Origin: Rhizobium sp. Q54 | GTDB taxonomy: Bacteria; Pseudomonadota; Alphaproteobacteria; Rhizobiales; Xanthobacteraceae | Assembly: GCA_945907045.1 (NCBI GenBank) | Contig: CAMDSH010000002.1 | Coordinates: 1 to 64,000, forward strand | Reading direction: 5' to 3' | DNA length: 64,000 bases | In this document: positions 9,929 through 19,843 of the stretch, piece after piece | Numbering within the stretch: the stretch's first letter is position 1 | Layout of the letters: every line of letters begins with the position of its first letter | The notes under the pieces: model-generated | Seen by the model: the letters and a program-made list of their open reading frames with translations, nothing else | The model's database searches: none | Told to the model about the DNA's origin: nothing | Position numbers and translations under genes: made by a program

Positions 9929-10879
9929 ATGAACGACATTCTCTATATCAAGACATCCTCGCTCGGCGACGTGATCCATCACATGCCGGCGCTTACCGAG
10001 GCGAGGCGGAAGCTTGCCGGCGCGCGCTTTTCCTGGGTGGTGGAGGAAGCGTTCGCGCCGCTGGTGCGGCTGCATCCGGGGGTGGACGCGGTGGTCCCGG
10101 TGGCCTCGCGCCGCTGGCGCTCGGCGCTGCACAAGCCGTCAAGCTGGCGCGAGATGGGGGATTTTTGGGCTGCATTGCGCGCGCAAGGTTACGACGAGGT
10201 CGTCGATACGCAGGGGCTGCTGCGCACGGCACTGATCGCGCGCTCCGCGCGCGGGCGGCGGCATGGATACGACAGCGCCAGCATCCGCGAGAGACTGGCC
10301 TCGCCGTTTTACGACGTGCGGCACCGCGTCAGCCGCGATCTGCATGCCGTCGCGCGCAATCGCATGCTCAGTGGCCTTGCACTTGGCTATGCGCCGGAGG
10401 GCGCGCCGGATTACGGGCTTGACCGCGCCCGGCTCGCGGCGTCCGGCACAAAGCGCTACGCCGTGTTGCTGCATGCGACCGCGCGGCCGGGAAAAGAATG
10501 GCCGGAGCAGAACTGGATCGCGCTGGGTCAGGCGCTGACGAAATCCGGCGTCGAGCTTGTGCTGCCGTGGGGCAATGAAGCCGAGCGCGTGCGCAGCGAC
10601 CGCATCGCAGCGGCGCTGTCCAATGCGCGCGTGCCGGACCGCGCGCCGCTCGATGCGGTGGCGCGGTTGATTGCGGGCGCTTCGTTCGTTGTCGGCGTCG
10701 ATACCGGATTGCTGCATCTTGCGGCGGCATTAAGCGTGCCGCTGGTCGCGATCTTTACGGGAAGCGTTCCTAGCCTCACCGGCCCGATGGGTGCGGGGCC
10801 GCTGGCGGTCGTTGGCTCGGACGGGCATGCGCCGCCGGTTGCCGACGTAATGAGCGCGGTCGAGCGGACGGCCCGCTAG
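9929..10879 (+). CDS. waaC: Lipopolysaccharide heptosyltransferase I
   Basis: A 316-residue GT9 protein that adds the first L-glycero-D-manno-heptose to Kdo of lipid A at the inner face of the inner membrane, using ADP-heptose. The N-terminal [19 protein letters not shown] and the C-terminal [18 protein letters not shown], which forms the nucleotide-sugar site, are typical of WaaC. No strong ribosome-binding site is visible. Its TAG stop and the TAG of gmhB on the other strand share the tetranucleotide CTAG at 10876-10879. Confidence 0.92.
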   Translation: MNDILYIKTSSLGDVIHHMPALTEARRKLAGARFSWVVEEAFAPLVRLHPGVDAVVPVASRRWRSALHKPSSWREMGDFWAALRAQGYDEVVDTQGLLRTALIARSARGRRHGYDSASIRERLASPFYDVRHRVSRDLHAVARNRMLSGLALGYAPEGAPDYGLDRARLAASGTKRYAVLLHATARPGKEWPEQNWIALGQALTKSGVELVLPWGNEAERVRSDRIAAALSNARVPDRAPLDAVARLIAGASFVVGVDTGLLHLAAALSVPLVAIFTGSVPSLTGPMGAGPLAVVGSDGHAPPVADVMSAVERTAR

Positions 10880-11394
10880 CGCAGCAGGCGTTCGACGAAT
10901 TCGGCAAGATCGCCGCCGCCGAACAGATGCCCGGCGATGCCCGCGGCATTCGCCGCTTCCAGATCGGACGGTTTGTCGCCGATGAGAAAGCTGCCGGCGC
11001 GTGCGACCGGCCAGATGCGCATCAGATCGAGGATCATGCCGGGCGCGGGCTTGCGCCAGTCGCTGGCGCGGCGATAGGCGGGAATGGCGGCCTCGGCGAG
11101 ATAAGGGCAGTAGCGCACGTCGTCGATCTTCGCATTCTGCGCGGCGAGTTCCGCGCGCATCCAGACATCGAGCGATTTCATGTCGGCTTCGCTGAACAAT
11201 CCGCGTGCGACGCCGGATTGGTTGGAGACAACGAAAACGAAATATCCGTTGGCATTTAGCTTCTGGATGGCCTGCGCCGCGCCTGCCATCCAGCGGAAAC
11301 GCTCGCGCGTGCCGACATAGCCGTCGTCATGATTGATGACGCCGTCGCGGTCGAGAAACGCAGCGGGGCGCGGCGTTTTGTCGTTAGCGGGCAT
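10876..11394 (-). CDS. gmhB: D-glycero-beta-D-manno-heptose-1,7-bisphosphate 7-phosphatase
   Basis: A 172-residue HAD-superfamily phosphatase that removes the 7-phosphate during ADP-heptose synthesis. The DxD nucleophile motif is in [14 protein letters not shown] at the N-terminus, SNQSGVARG carries the second HAD motif, and [10 protein letters not shown] the Mg-binding acidic motif. Its ATG overlaps the waaF stop by one base (TAATG), so the two are co-transcribed and translationally coupled. It complements hldE and hldD downstream on the + strand. Confidence 0.9.
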   Translation of the reverse strand: MPANDKTPRPAAFLDRDGVINHDDGYVGTRERFRWMAGAAQAIQKLNANGYFVFVVSNQSGVARGLFSEADMKSLDVWMRAELAAQNAKIDDVRYCPYLAEAAIPAYRRASDWRKPAPGMILDLMRIWPVARAGSFLIGDKPSDLEAANAAGIAGHLFGGGDLAEFVERLLR

Positions 11395-12440
11395 TACTTG
11401 GCCTTTGCGCCGAGTGCGTTGCGCAGCGCGGCGAGCGCTTTGTCCGGCGCGACATCGGCGGTGAGGCGGTGGCTGACGGCTTCGTTGCCCAACGCCCGGG
11501 CGCGCGCCGTTGTTTCAAGATCGGTCGGCGGTTCGAGAATGGCGGCGATCGGATTGAGCGGCTTCCAGTGCCATGGGCTGGTCGGCCCGAAAATCGCAAC
11601 GGTGGGCGTGCCGATGGCGGCGGCGATATGCATCAATCCGGAATCGTTTGTCACGGCTGCGTCAGCCGCCGCGAGCGCGAGGATGGCGTTGCGTAAATCG
11701 GTTCCGGTCAAATCGCGTACGCGCGCACCGCCCGCTTGCGCGATCTGTGCTGCAAGCGGCGTCTCGTTCGGCCCGCCCAGCACCCAGACCGAAATGTTTT
11801 CCTTCGCCAATGCGCGCGCGAGTTCGGCGTAATGCGTCACCGGCCATGCCTTGCCCGCACCAACCGCGCCGGGCGCGAAGGCGACGATGGGCCGCGCATC
11901 GTTGTTCAATCCCATGCGTGTGCGCCACGCCGCAATTTCGTCTTGCGGCACCACCAATTCCGGCAGCGGCCAATCCGGTGGCAGCGTCGCATTCTTCGGT
12001 AGCGCCAGTGCACCCATGCGATCGATCATGCGCGGCAACGCCCGCTCGCCCCAGCGCACGTCGTTGAGCAGGCCAAAGCGAACTTCGCCGGCAAACCCGG
12101 TGCGCACGGGAATTCCGGCGAGTGCAGGCGCCAGCGCGGATTTCCAGGTGCGCAGCATCACCAGCGCCTGTCCGTAATTTTCCGTCCGCAGCCGCTTTGC
12201 GAGTGCCATGTGCCGCCGCAATGCGATGCGCCGGCGCGGCAGGTCGTGCACGATGCAGCGGCGGATGCCGGGCATGTAATCGGCAAGCGGCGCGCACAGC
12301 GTGCTGGAGACGATATCGATGGGACGCTCCGGCGCCTGCGCGCGCAGCAGTTTCACGATCGAATGGCAGCGGACGAAATCGCCGATCCAGACATAGGGGA
12401 CGATCAGTAGCGGGCGATCTTTCGCCGGGGCGTCCGCCAT
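11394..12440 (-). CDS. waaF: Lipopolysaccharide heptosyltransferase II
   Basis: A GT9 protein of about 348 residues that adds the second heptose to the inner core from ADP-heptose. The N-terminus [19 protein letters not shown] and the C-terminal block [24 protein letters not shown] are typical of WaaF. I place the start at 12440 (MADAPAK), with GAG five bases upstream. An in-frame ATG at 12470 would add ten residues (NNISFHSEN) whose A+T-rich codons look non-coding. It is co-transcribed with gmhB. Confidence 0.9.
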   Translation of the reverse strand: MADAPAKDRPLLIVPYVWIGDFVRCHSIVKLLRAQAPERPIDIVSSTLCAPLADYMPGIRRCIVHDLPRRRIALRRHMALAKRLRTENYGQALVMLRTWKSALAPALAGIPVRTGFAGEVRFGLLNDVRWGERALPRMIDRMGALALPKNATLPPDWPLPELVVPQDEIAAWRTRMGLNNDARPIVAFAPGAVGAGKAWPVTHYAELARALAKENISVWVLGGPNETPLAAQIAQAGGARVRDLTGTDLRNAILALAAADAAVTNDSGLMHIAAAIGTPTVAIFGPTSPWHWKPLNPIAAILEPPTDLETTARARALGNEAVSHRLTADVAPDKALAALRNALGAKAK

Positions 12441-12668
12441 ATTCTCGCTATGAAATGAAATATTGTTCATTCTTATGTGAAAGCGAGCCTTCTTGAGCTA
12501 TCCCGGAGCCATTCCGGCAAAGGCAGGAGCGCGATAGCCCGGTCTGCCGCGCCCTGTCCAGACGCAAATATTAGCCGTTTGCGGGGCTATTAGGCCTATG
12601 TCGGGCCCGGCGTTGCGTTGAGGGGCCGGTCTGGGGCACATGAAGGCCGTCGGCGAGGGCAGGCGTGC

Positions 12669-13649
12669 ATGTTTTTGGTCACCGGCGGAGCCGGTTTCAT
12701 AGGGTCGAACGTGGTTGCCAGCCTCAATGAGGCCGGCCGCTCTGACATCGTCGTCAACGACGTGCTCGGCACCGACGACAAGTGGCGCAACCTCGGCAAG
12801 CACCAGGTCGCCGACGTGGTGCCGCCGGCTGACCTGATGAAATGGCTCGACAACCGCAAGCTCGATGCCGTCGTCCACATGGGCGCCATCTCAGACACCA
12901 CGGCGACCGACGGCGAGCTGGTGATGGAAACCAATTTCCGCCTCTCGCTGCGGCTGCTCGACTGGTGCACGGCGACGCGCACGCCGTTCATCTACGCATC
13001 CTCGGCGGCGACCTATGGCGACGGCTCGCTCGGCTTCAAGGACGACTCGTCGCCGGAAGCTTTACGCAAGCTCAAGCCGATGAATCTCTACGGCTGGAGC
13101 AAATATCTTTTCGATATCGTCGTCGCCGACCGCTTTGCCAAGAAAGAAAAACTGCCGCCGCAATGGGCCGGGTTGAAATTCTTCAACGTGTTCGGGCCGA
13201 ACGAATATCACAAAGGCCACATGGCAAGCGTGCTGGCGAAAGTTTTCGACTCCGCCAAGGGCGGCGCGCCGGTGCGGCTGTTCAAGTCGCATCGCGAGGG
13301 GATAGAGGACGGCGACCAGCGTCGCGATTTCATTTATGTCGACGACGCGGTATCGGTGGTGCGCTGGCTCATCGATAGCCCGAAGGTGAGCGGTATCTTC
13401 AACGTCGGCACCGGCAAGGCGCGCAGCTTCCGCGACATGATTACCGCGATGTTCAAATCAATGGGTCGTCCGGCCAAGATCGAATATATCGACATGCCGG
13501 ATTCGATCCGCGAGCAGTATCAATATTTCACGCAGAGCGAAGTCGAGAACCTGCGCCACGCCGGTTATAATGCCGGCTTCACGCCGCTCGAAGATGCGGT
13601 CGGGCAATATGTCACCGGCTTCCTCGATCGCGCCGACCGTTACCGGTAA
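12669..13649 (+). CDS. hldD: ADP-L-glycero-D-manno-heptose 6-epimerase
   Basis: A 326-residue extended SDR enzyme that converts ADP-D-glycero- to ADP-L-glycero-D-manno-heptose with NADP. Visible features are the nucleotide-binding [14 protein letters not shown] at the N-terminus, the serine region [11 protein letters not shown], YxxxK in YGWSKYLFD, and [18 protein letters not shown], which is close to a family signature. I chose the ATG at 12669 because the nucleotide-binding strand starts there. It is followed two bases later by hldE, completing the last steps of ADP-heptose synthesis. Confidence 0.94.
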   Translation: MFLVTGGAGFIGSNVVASLNEAGRSDIVVNDVLGTDDKWRNLGKHQVADVVPPADLMKWLDNRKLDAVVHMGAISDTTATDGELVMETNFRLSLRLLDWCTATRTPFIYASSAATYGDGSLGFKDDSSPEALRKLKPMNLYGWSKYLFDIVVADRFAKKEKLPPQWAGLKFFNVFGPNEYHKGHMASVLAKVFDSAKGGAPVRLFKSHREGIEDGDQRRDFIYVDDAVSVVRWLIDSPKVSGIFNVGTGKARSFRDMITAMFKSMGRPAKIEYIDMPDSIREQYQYFTQSEVENLRHAGYNAGFTPLEDAVGQYVTGFLDRADRYR

Positions 13650-13651
13650 AC

Positions 13652-15127
13652 ATGTTCGATTTTGAAAAACAGCTTTCCGCGCTGGGCCAGCAGACCGTGC
13701 TGTGCATCGGCGATCTCATGCTCGATGATTTTGTCTATGGCGAAGTCACGCGCATCTCGCCGGAAGCGCCTGCGCCGGTGTTCGCCGCCAAACGAAGCGA
13801 GGTGGTGATCGGCGGCGCCGGCAACGTGGCGCGCAATCTGGCTTCGCTCGGCGCGCGCTGTGTGTTCGTCGGCATTGTCGGCGACGATGAAGCGGGGCGC
13901 ATCGTTACCGCGGCGCTCAAAGCCGAGAAACTGATTTCGCCGCATCTGGTCGTCGATGCTGCGCGCCCGACGACGCGAAAAGTGCGTTTCGTCTCAGAGC
14001 ATCATTCGACGCATCTTCTGCGCGCCGACTGGGAGCAGGCAAAGCCCGCCAGCGCTGGACACGAAAAGGTGCTGATCGATCATGCACTCAAGGCGATGTC
14101 TGGCGCAGGTGCGGTGGTGCTCTCCGACTACGCCAAGGGCGTGCTCACGCCGCGTGTCATTCGCGCCGTGATCGATGCCGCCAACAAGGCCAAGAAACCC
14201 GTCATCGTCGATCCCAAGGGCGCTGACTATTCGATCTACAAGGGCGCGACGCTCATTACGCCGAACCGCCAGGAACTGGCCGACGCAACGAGAACTGCTG
14301 CGCTGACTGACGTGGAGGTGGCGTCCGCCGCGGCGGAGCTTGGCCGTACGCTGGGAACCAAAGCTGTGCTGGTCACGCGCAGCGAAGCCGGCATGACGCT
14401 AGTGATCGCGGATGCAACACCCGTGCATGTGCCGGCTTATCCGGTGCGCGTGCGCGATGTCTCCGGCGCCGGCGATACGGTGGTCGCGGTGCTCGCGGCG
14501 ATGCTGGCAATGAACGCGGATTTCGAATCCGCCATGCGCGCGGCCAACGCGGCGGCGGCCATCGTCGTTGGAAAACGCGGTACGGCCACGGTCACCCCTG
14601 CCGAACTGCGCTCGCGCATCTTGCCGGCGGCCTCGCTCGCGCCTGAGGAAAAAATCGTATTCGACTGGTCGCAGATTGAAGAGCGCCTCGCCGAATGGCG
14701 GCGCGCGGGCCTGCGCATCGGCTTTACCAACGGCTGCTTCGACCTTCTGCATCCCGGGCACATCAAGGTGCTGGCCGGTGCGCGCGCCGCCTGCGACCGT
14801 CTCGTCGTCGGCCTCAATGGCGATGCTTCCGTGACGCGGCTTAAAGGCGCTGGCCGCCCGGTGCAGAACGCGCACGCGCGCGCCGAAGTTTTGGCCGCGC
14901 TCGAGGCGGTCGATCTCGTCGTCGTGTTCGACGAGGACACGCCGCGCAAGCTGATCGAGCGCGTGCGTCCCAAGGTTCTGGTCAAGGGCGGCGACTACAA
15001 GCGCGCGGATGTCGTCGGACACGATCTGGTTGAAGCCGACGGCGGCGAGGTCGTGCTGATCGATCTCGTGCCCGGTCATTCGACCAGCAGCATGGTCGAG
15101 CGCACGCGCTCGCCCAAGTTGCGATAA
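13652..15127 (+). CDS. hldE: Bifunctional heptose-7-phosphate kinase / heptose-1-phosphate adenylyltransferase
   Basis: A 491-residue two-domain enzyme of ADP-heptose synthesis. The first about 325 residues are a PfkB-family sugar kinase ([10 protein letters not shown] substrate region, catalytic SGAGDTVV). The C-terminal about 150 residues are a cytidylyltransferase-like adenylyltransferase ([12 protein letters not shown] with the HxGH motif). It phosphorylates C1 of D-glycero-D-manno-heptose 7-phosphate and, after GmhB acts, transfers AMP. It lies between hldD and LPS transferase genes. gmhA, for the first pathway step, is not in the window. Confidence 0.95.
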   Translation: MFDFEKQLSALGQQTVLCIGDLMLDDFVYGEVTRISPEAPAPVFAAKRSEVVIGGAGNVARNLASLGARCVFVGIVGDDEAGRIVTAALKAEKLISPHLVVDAARPTTRKVRFVSEHHSTHLLRADWEQAKPASAGHEKVLIDHALKAMSGAGAVVLSDYAKGVLTPRVIRAVIDAANKAKKPVIVDPKGADYSIYKGATLITPNRQELADATRTAALTDVEVASAAAELGRTLGTKAVLVTRSEAGMTLVIADATPVHVPAYPVRVRDVSGAGDTVVAVLAAMLAMNADFESAMRAANAAAAIVVGKRGTATVTPAELRSRILPAASLAPEEKIVFDWSQIEERLAEWRRAGLRIGFTNGCFDLLHPGHIKVLAGARAACDRLVVGLNGDASVTRLKGAGRPVQNAHARAEVLAALEAVDLVVVFDEDTPRKLIERVRPKVLVKGGDYKRADVVGHDLVEADGGEVVLIDLVPGHSTSSMVERTRSPKLR

Positions 15128-15164
15128 AGCTTTGCCGCGCTAACAACATCGAAAGGCGGCTCGT

Positions 15165-15908
15165 TTGGCTCACGCTCATCTTTCGCCGGAGCACGAGAAG
15201 CGCCTCGTGCGCGAATTTTTCGGCGGCACGAAAGGCTTCTTCGTCGACGTCGGAGCCAACGATCCGCGCGAAGGCTCGCAAAGCTGGCATCTGGAAGAAG
15301 CCGGCTGGACCGGCATTCTGGTCGAGCCGCAGCCGCAACTGGCGGCGAAATTGCGCGAGATGCGCCGTGCACCCGTTTTCGCCGTCGCCTGCTCGTCGCC
15401 GGAAAATTCCGGCCGCTCGCTGCCGTTTCATGTCGCGGGGCCGATGTCCTCGCTCGACCGCAACAAGATGGCGCCGGGCGCCGCGCCCGAAGCCGTGATC
15501 CAGGTTCCGGTTCGAACATTGGATGAATTACTCACCGAAGCGAAAGCGCCGACGCCGGTCGATCTGCTTTCCGTCGATGTGGAAGGCCACGAGATCGAAG
15601 TGCTCAGCGGTTTCGACTTCGCGCGCTGGCAGCCGCGGCTCATCATTCTGGAAGATCACGTCGGCAATCTCGACAAGCATCGCTTTCTGCAGGCGGCAGG
15701 TTATCGCGTCGTGCGCTATCTCGGCTTCAACGGCTGGTACGTTCCCGCTGGCGTGAAAGTGGATTTCGGCTGGCGCGACAGCTGGGAAGTGTTGCGGAAA
15801 TACTATCTCGCGCTACCCTTCCGCGTATTCCGCAACGTTTCGCGCCGCATCCGCCAGCCATTCAAGGACGCCCGCGCGGCGCGTGACCGTTCGCGTAGCG
15901 CAGGATAA
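15165..15908 (+). CDS. FkbM family methyltransferase
   Basis: A 247-residue SAM-dependent methyltransferase of the FkbM family. The SAM-binding motif is FFVDVGANDPREGS near residue 26, and the family-typical VDLLSVDVEGHEIEVLSGFD is in the middle. Members O-methylate sugars or polyketides; here a core or O-antigen sugar is the likely target. The start is TTG, with GAAAGG about ten bases upstream. The gene follows hldE by 37 bases and precedes two GT2 genes. Confidence 0.82.
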   Translation: MAHAHLSPEHEKRLVREFFGGTKGFFVDVGANDPREGSQSWHLEEAGWTGILVEPQPQLAAKLREMRRAPVFAVACSSPENSGRSLPFHVAGPMSSLDRNKMAPGAAPEAVIQVPVRTLDELLTEAKAPTPVDLLSVDVEGHEIEVLSGFDFARWQPRLIILEDHVGNLDKHRFLQAAGYRVVRYLGFNGWYVPAGVKVDFGWRDSWEVLRKYYLALPFRVFRNVSRRIRQPFKDARAARDRSRSAG

Positions 15909-15917
15909 AAGACATTC

Positions 15918-16667
15918 ATGCCGCGACTGAGCGCCATCATCATCGCCAAGAACGAGGCTTCGAATATCGCGGAGTGCCTCGACAGTGTCGCATTTGCGGA
16001 CGAGCGCATCGTCGTCGACAGCGGCAGTGAGGACGACACCGTTGCGATCGCGAAGGGTAAAGGCGCGCAGGTGTCGTTCAACGCCTTCACCGGATTCGGT
16101 AAGCAGTTCAATCACGCACTCTCGCTGGCAAAGGGCGACTGGGTATTTTCCATTGACGCCGACGAGCGGGTTTCTCCGGCGCTCGCCGCGCAATTGCAGC
16201 AGGCGATGCAGGACGGAAAAGCCGACGGTTACGAGATGCCGCGGCTCTCGTCATTTTGCGGACGGCAGATGCGTCATTCCGGCTGGTATCCCGATTACGT
16301 GCTGCGGCTGTGGCGGCGCGGCCGCGCGCGCTGGACCGAGGATCTCGTGCATCCGCGCCCGGTTTGCGACGGCCCCGTCGCGCGTCTGACCGAGCCGCTG
16401 CTGCATTATCCTGTGGAGCGGATCGAACAGGCGTTAAAGCGCATGGATCATTATTCGACGCTGGCCGCGGACATGCTAATCGCGAAGGGCAAGCGCGTTT
16501 CGTTCATGAGCGGTTTTATGCATGGCTTCTGGACGTTCATTCGTACGTACATTTTGCGCGCCGGATTTCTCGACGGACGGCAGGGCTTTTTGCTCGCGGT
16601 CGCCAACGCCGAAGGCACCTACTACAAATACATGAAGGCCTGGCTGGCGGGGCGCCGCCGTGGCTGA
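15918..16667 (+). CDS. Glycosyltransferase family 2, WaaE/KdtX-like LPS core transferase
   Basis: A 249-residue GT2 protein whose opening LSAIIIAKNEASNIAECLDSV, VDSGSEDDT and the DADER metal motif match the WaaE/KdtX group, which adds beta-1,4-glucose or another hexose to core heptose. The predicted C-terminal part is amphipathic and positively charged, suggesting membrane association. Its last eight bases overlap the next gene. The exact sugar is not readable from sequence. Confidence 0.85.
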   Translation: MPRLSAIIIAKNEASNIAECLDSVAFADERIVVDSGSEDDTVAIAKGKGAQVSFNAFTGFGKQFNHALSLAKGDWVFSIDADERVSPALAAQLQQAMQDGKADGYEMPRLSSFCGRQMRHSGWYPDYVLRLWRRGRARWTEDLVHPRPVCDGPVARLTEPLLHYPVERIEQALKRMDHYSTLAADMLIAKGKRVSFMSGFMHGFWTFIRTYILRAGFLDGRQGFLLAVANAEGTYYKYMKAWLAGRRRG

Positions 16668-17514
16668 TCTCATCTCGGTCATCGTCACGACGTATAATCG
16701 CGAGGACGCGCTCGACGCTGTGTTGCGCTCTCTGTCACACCAGAGCGATACGGATTTTGAAGTCATCGTGGCGGACGACGGCTCCGGGCCGGGCACGACG
16801 GCGATGATCGAATCCTGGAAGCCGCGGCTGGGGCGCAGTCTCGGTCATGTCTGGCACAAGGATGACGGATTCCGCGCGGCGGAAATTCGCAACCTCGCCA
16901 TCCTCGCTTCGCGCGGCGGTTATTGCGTCTTCCTCGATGGCGATTGCATCCCGCGCCCCGATTTTATCGCCACCCACCGGCGTCTCGCGCAAACCGGATA
17001 TTTTGTCACCGGTAACCGCGTGCTGCTCTCTCCCGCGCTCACGGATCAGATGCTGCGCGAAAAATTGAAACCTGAAGAGTGGAATTTCGCCGGCTGGCTA
17101 GGCAAGCGATTGAGCGGCGGCATCAATCGTCTCTCCGCCGTGTTGCGGTTGCCCTTGGGCCCGTTGCGTTACTTGCGCTCGAAAGCGTGGCGCGGCGCGC
17201 GCTCGTGCAATCTCGCGATCTGGCGCGCGGATTTGGATCGCGTCGACGGCTTCGATGCCGGGTTCAGCGGCTGGGGCAAGGAAGATTCCGACATCATCGT
17301 CCGCCTGCTGCACGCGGGCATACGGCGCAAGGACGGCGTGTTTGCGACTGCTGTCGTGCATTTGTGGCATAGGGAAGCCGACCGGTCGCGCCTGCAAGAA
17401 AATGAGCGCAAGCTTGACGATGTCGTGCGCGGCGATGCCGTGCGTGCGCAACGCGGTCTTTCGGCATTGCGCGCCGATGCCAAAAGCGCGTCAGCCGTGG
17501 CGACTAGCCGATGA
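16660..17514 (+). CDS. Glycosyltransferase family 2 with galactosyltransferase-type C-terminus
   Basis: A 284-residue GT2 protein. Residues 1-110 hold ISVIVTTYNRED, VADDGSGPGT and the FLDGDCIPR metal site. The C-terminal half carries GWGKEDSDIIVRLLHAG, the glyco_transf_7C block that places the catalytic base. It starts with GTG inside the preceding GT2 gene, and its TGA overlaps the waaL-like ATG (ATGA). It most likely extends the LPS core. Confidence 0.85.
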   Translation: MADLISVIVTTYNREDALDAVLRSLSHQSDTDFEVIVADDGSGPGTTAMIESWKPRLGRSLGHVWHKDDGFRAAEIRNLAILASRGGYCVFLDGDCIPRPDFIATHRRLAQTGYFVTGNRVLLSPALTDQMLREKLKPEEWNFAGWLGKRLSGGINRLSAVLRLPLGPLRYLRSKAWRGARSCNLAIWRADLDRVDGFDAGFSGWGKEDSDIIVRLLHAGIRRKDGVFATAVVHLWHREADRSRLQENERKLDDVVRGDAVRAQRGLSALRADAKSASAVATSR

Positions 17515-18764
17515 GTCCGTCGCCGACCATTTTTGGATTTGACCGGAAGCAGCTCGAGCTTAATTCCGACTGTGCGGCGGTGGCGGTCGCGATCTCGCTG
17601 CCGTGGTCGACATCGGCCACTGTAATTCTGGTCGGGCTCTGGCTGTACGCTCTTTTGGCCACGCTCTATTTTCCCGGCATCCGCCGCGAGCTGGCGACGG
17701 CGGCCGGCGGATTGCCGGCGCTGCTGTTCGCGCTCGGCGCACTCGGCATGTTGTGGGCCGACGTAACGTGGAGCGAGCGCCTGCGAGGTCTCGATTCATT
17801 TTTCAAAATACTGATGATTCCGCTGCTGCTTTACCAGTTCCGGCGCTCCGGGCGCGGTCATTGGGTGCTCGCTGCTTATCTCATTTCGTGCACGTTGCTT
17901 CTGGCGCTGTCGTTCACGATGGTGTTTAGCCCGCAGATCGCAGCGCTGCGTTTTCTCATAACGCATGACTTCGCGGTACCGACAAAAAATGCCGCCACGC
18001 AGAGCGGTGAGTTCATCACCTGTGCTTTCGTGCTCGCGTTTATCGCCATCGAGATGTTCAGGGCAGGCCGCCGGAAAGCGGCTGTTTGCGCGCTGGCCCT
18101 CGCACTCGGATTTCTCGCCAATGTATTTTATATTGCGGCCTCCCGTACGGGGCTGATCGTGATCGCGGTGTTGTTGCCGCTGCTGGCGTGCAAGCGTTTC
18201 ACGGTCAAGGGTGCGCTCGTCTTGCTCGCTGCTGGTGCTGTATTGTTTGCCGGCGCATGGACATCGTCACGATATTTGCAAGATCGAACGACGGCGGTGT
18301 TGGAGGAAATACAGATTTATCGTTCCGAAAATATTCGCACATCGTCAGGCGAGCGGATTGAATTTGCGAAAAAGTCGATGGATTTCATCAAGCAAGCGCC
18401 GGTTATTGGCAACGGCACCGGCTCGATCGGCGAGTTGTTCCGCCGCGCAGCGGCTGGAGAATCCGGTGCGGCGGCATTGGCGACGGCCAATCCGCACAAT
18501 CAGACCTTCGCAGTCGGCATCCAGCTTGGGATCATCGGTATTGCGGTGCTGTGGGCGATGTGGATAGCGCACCTGCTCTTGTTCCGCGGCGTAAGTTTAC
18601 CGGCATGGGTCGGACTCGTTGTCGTTGTGCAAAATATCGTGGGCTCGATTTTCAACTCGCATTTGTTCGATTTCACGCAAGGCTGGGTTTACGTCTTTGG
18701 CGTCGGCGTTGCGGGCGGAATGGTTCTCCGGGCGCGTGAGACGAAACCGGCGCCATCGCAATGA
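17511..18764 (+). CDS. waaL: O-antigen ligase family protein
   Basis: A 417-residue integral membrane protein with about ten hydrophobic helices and a large periplasmic loop, as in the Wzy_C/O-antigen ligase family. The loop carries the typical arginine and the ERIEFAKKSMDFIKQAPVIGNG type segment, followed by ANPHNQTFAVGIQLG, with the histidine these ligases need. It would transfer undecaprenyl-linked O-antigen to lipid A-core in the periplasm. The location amid core transferases favours ligase over polymerase. It is coupled to both neighbours by ATGA overlaps. Confidence 0.8.
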   Translation: MSPSPTIFGFDRKQLELNSDCAAVAVAISLPWSTSATVILVGLWLYALLATLYFPGIRRELATAAGGLPALLFALGALGMLWADVTWSERLRGLDSFFKILMIPLLLYQFRRSGRGHWVLAAYLISCTLLLALSFTMVFSPQIAALRFLITHDFAVPTKNAATQSGEFITCAFVLAFIAIEMFRAGRRKAAVCALALALGFLANVFYIAASRTGLIVIAVLLPLLACKRFTVKGALVLLAAGAVLFAGAWTSSRYLQDRTTAVLEEIQIYRSENIRTSSGERIEFAKKSMDFIKQAPVIGNGTGSIGELFRRAAAGESGAAALATANPHNQTFAVGIQLGIIGIAVLWAMWIAHLLLFRGVSLPAWVGLVVVVQNIVGSIFNSHLFDFTQGWVYVFGVGVAGGMVLRARETKPAPSQ

Positions 18765-19840
18765 GCCGCGTTGATCTCCCTGAACGCCCGCGCATCCTGG
18801 TCGTCGCGCTGCGGCGGCTGGGCGACGTGCTGTTGACGACGCCGCTGATCCGCAGCCTGCGGCGCGCCTGGCCGCAGGCCACGATTGACGCGCTGGTCTT
18901 CGCCGACACCGCCAGCATCCTGCAAGGCAACCCCGATCTCAACAGCGTGATCACCATGCCGCCGTCACCGACATCGATGCAGAGTCTCGATCTCGCGCGG
19001 CGACTGTGGGCGCGCTACGCGCTTTCGGTCTCGACGCAGGCCGGAGACCGTCCGACATTTTTCGCGCGTGCCGCGGGCCGCATTGCCATTGCGCCGGTCG
19101 AGGACAAGTTCAACGGTTACATCAAGCGTCTTTTACTATCCCGCAGCGTATCGGTGACTTCCGGCGTGCATCGCGTGGAGGAAAATTTGCGGCTGGCCGA
19201 TGCGCTTGGCATTGCGCGCGTGCCCGAACTCGTTGCGCCACAGGCCGCCGCCGGGCCTGAGCTGATCGTCGATGAGCCTTACGCGGTGATCCATGCAACG
19301 CCGATGTTCCGCTACAAACAATGGACACAAGCGGGCTGGCGCGAGCTGGCCGCAGCCCTCATCAAGCGCGGCCTTTCCGTCGTTGCGACCGGCGGCCCGG
19401 CTTCGAGCGAGCGCAGCTATCTCGACGAGCTCTGGAATAAAGATGCGCCGCCGGTGCGCCGGCTGGATGGGCGGCTGAGCTGGCCGCAACTGGCCGGACT
19501 GCTCGCCAAGGCGAAAATTTATGTCGGTCCGGATACGTCGGTGACGCATCTCGCGGCGGCTGCTGGCTGCCCGACCATCGCGCTGTTCGGGCCGAGCGAT
19601 CCGCGCTGGTGGGGGCCGTGGCCGGTCGGCGGGTTGCGCGAACCGTGGGCGGCGACCGGCGAAATTCAGCTGCGCGGAAATGTCTGGCTGGTGCAGAGCG
19701 CTTTTCCCTGTACGCCCTGCCAGCTGGAAGGTTGCGAGCGGCGGCTTGAGAGCTACAGCGCGTGTCTCGACGAACTTTCGCCGCGGCATGTGATCGCGGT
19801 CGCCGAGCGGGCACTGGCGGCGGTACCGGCGAAAAGTTGA
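18761..19840 (+). CDS. Heptosyltransferase family GT9 protein, WaaQ-like
   Basis: A 359-residue GT9 protein. The N-terminus RILVVALRRLGDVLLTTPLIRSL and the C-terminal YVGPDTSVTHLAAAAGCPTIALFGPSDP are typical of WaaQ-type heptosyltransferase III, which adds a branch heptose. A cysteine-rich tail (FPCTPCQLEGCERR) is like that of many GT9 proteins. Together with waaC and waaF it gives three heptosyltransferase-like genes in 9 kb. It ends three bases before the convergent epimerase gene. Confidence 0.82.
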   Translation: MSRVDLPERPRILVVALRRLGDVLLTTPLIRSLRRAWPQATIDALVFADTASILQGNPDLNSVITMPPSPTSMQSLDLARRLWARYALSVSTQAGDRPTFFARAAGRIAIAPVEDKFNGYIKRLLLSRSVSVTSGVHRVEENLRLADALGIARVPELVAPQAAAGPELIVDEPYAVIHATPMFRYKQWTQAGWRELAAALIKRGLSVVATGGPASSERSYLDELWNKDAPPVRRLDGRLSWPQLAGLLAKAKIYVGPDTSVTHLAAAAGCPTIALFGPSDPRWWGPWPVGGLREPWAATGEIQLRGNVWLVQSAFPCTPCQLEGCERRLESYSACLDELSPRHVIAVAERALAAVPAKS

Positions 19841-19843
19841 CCG

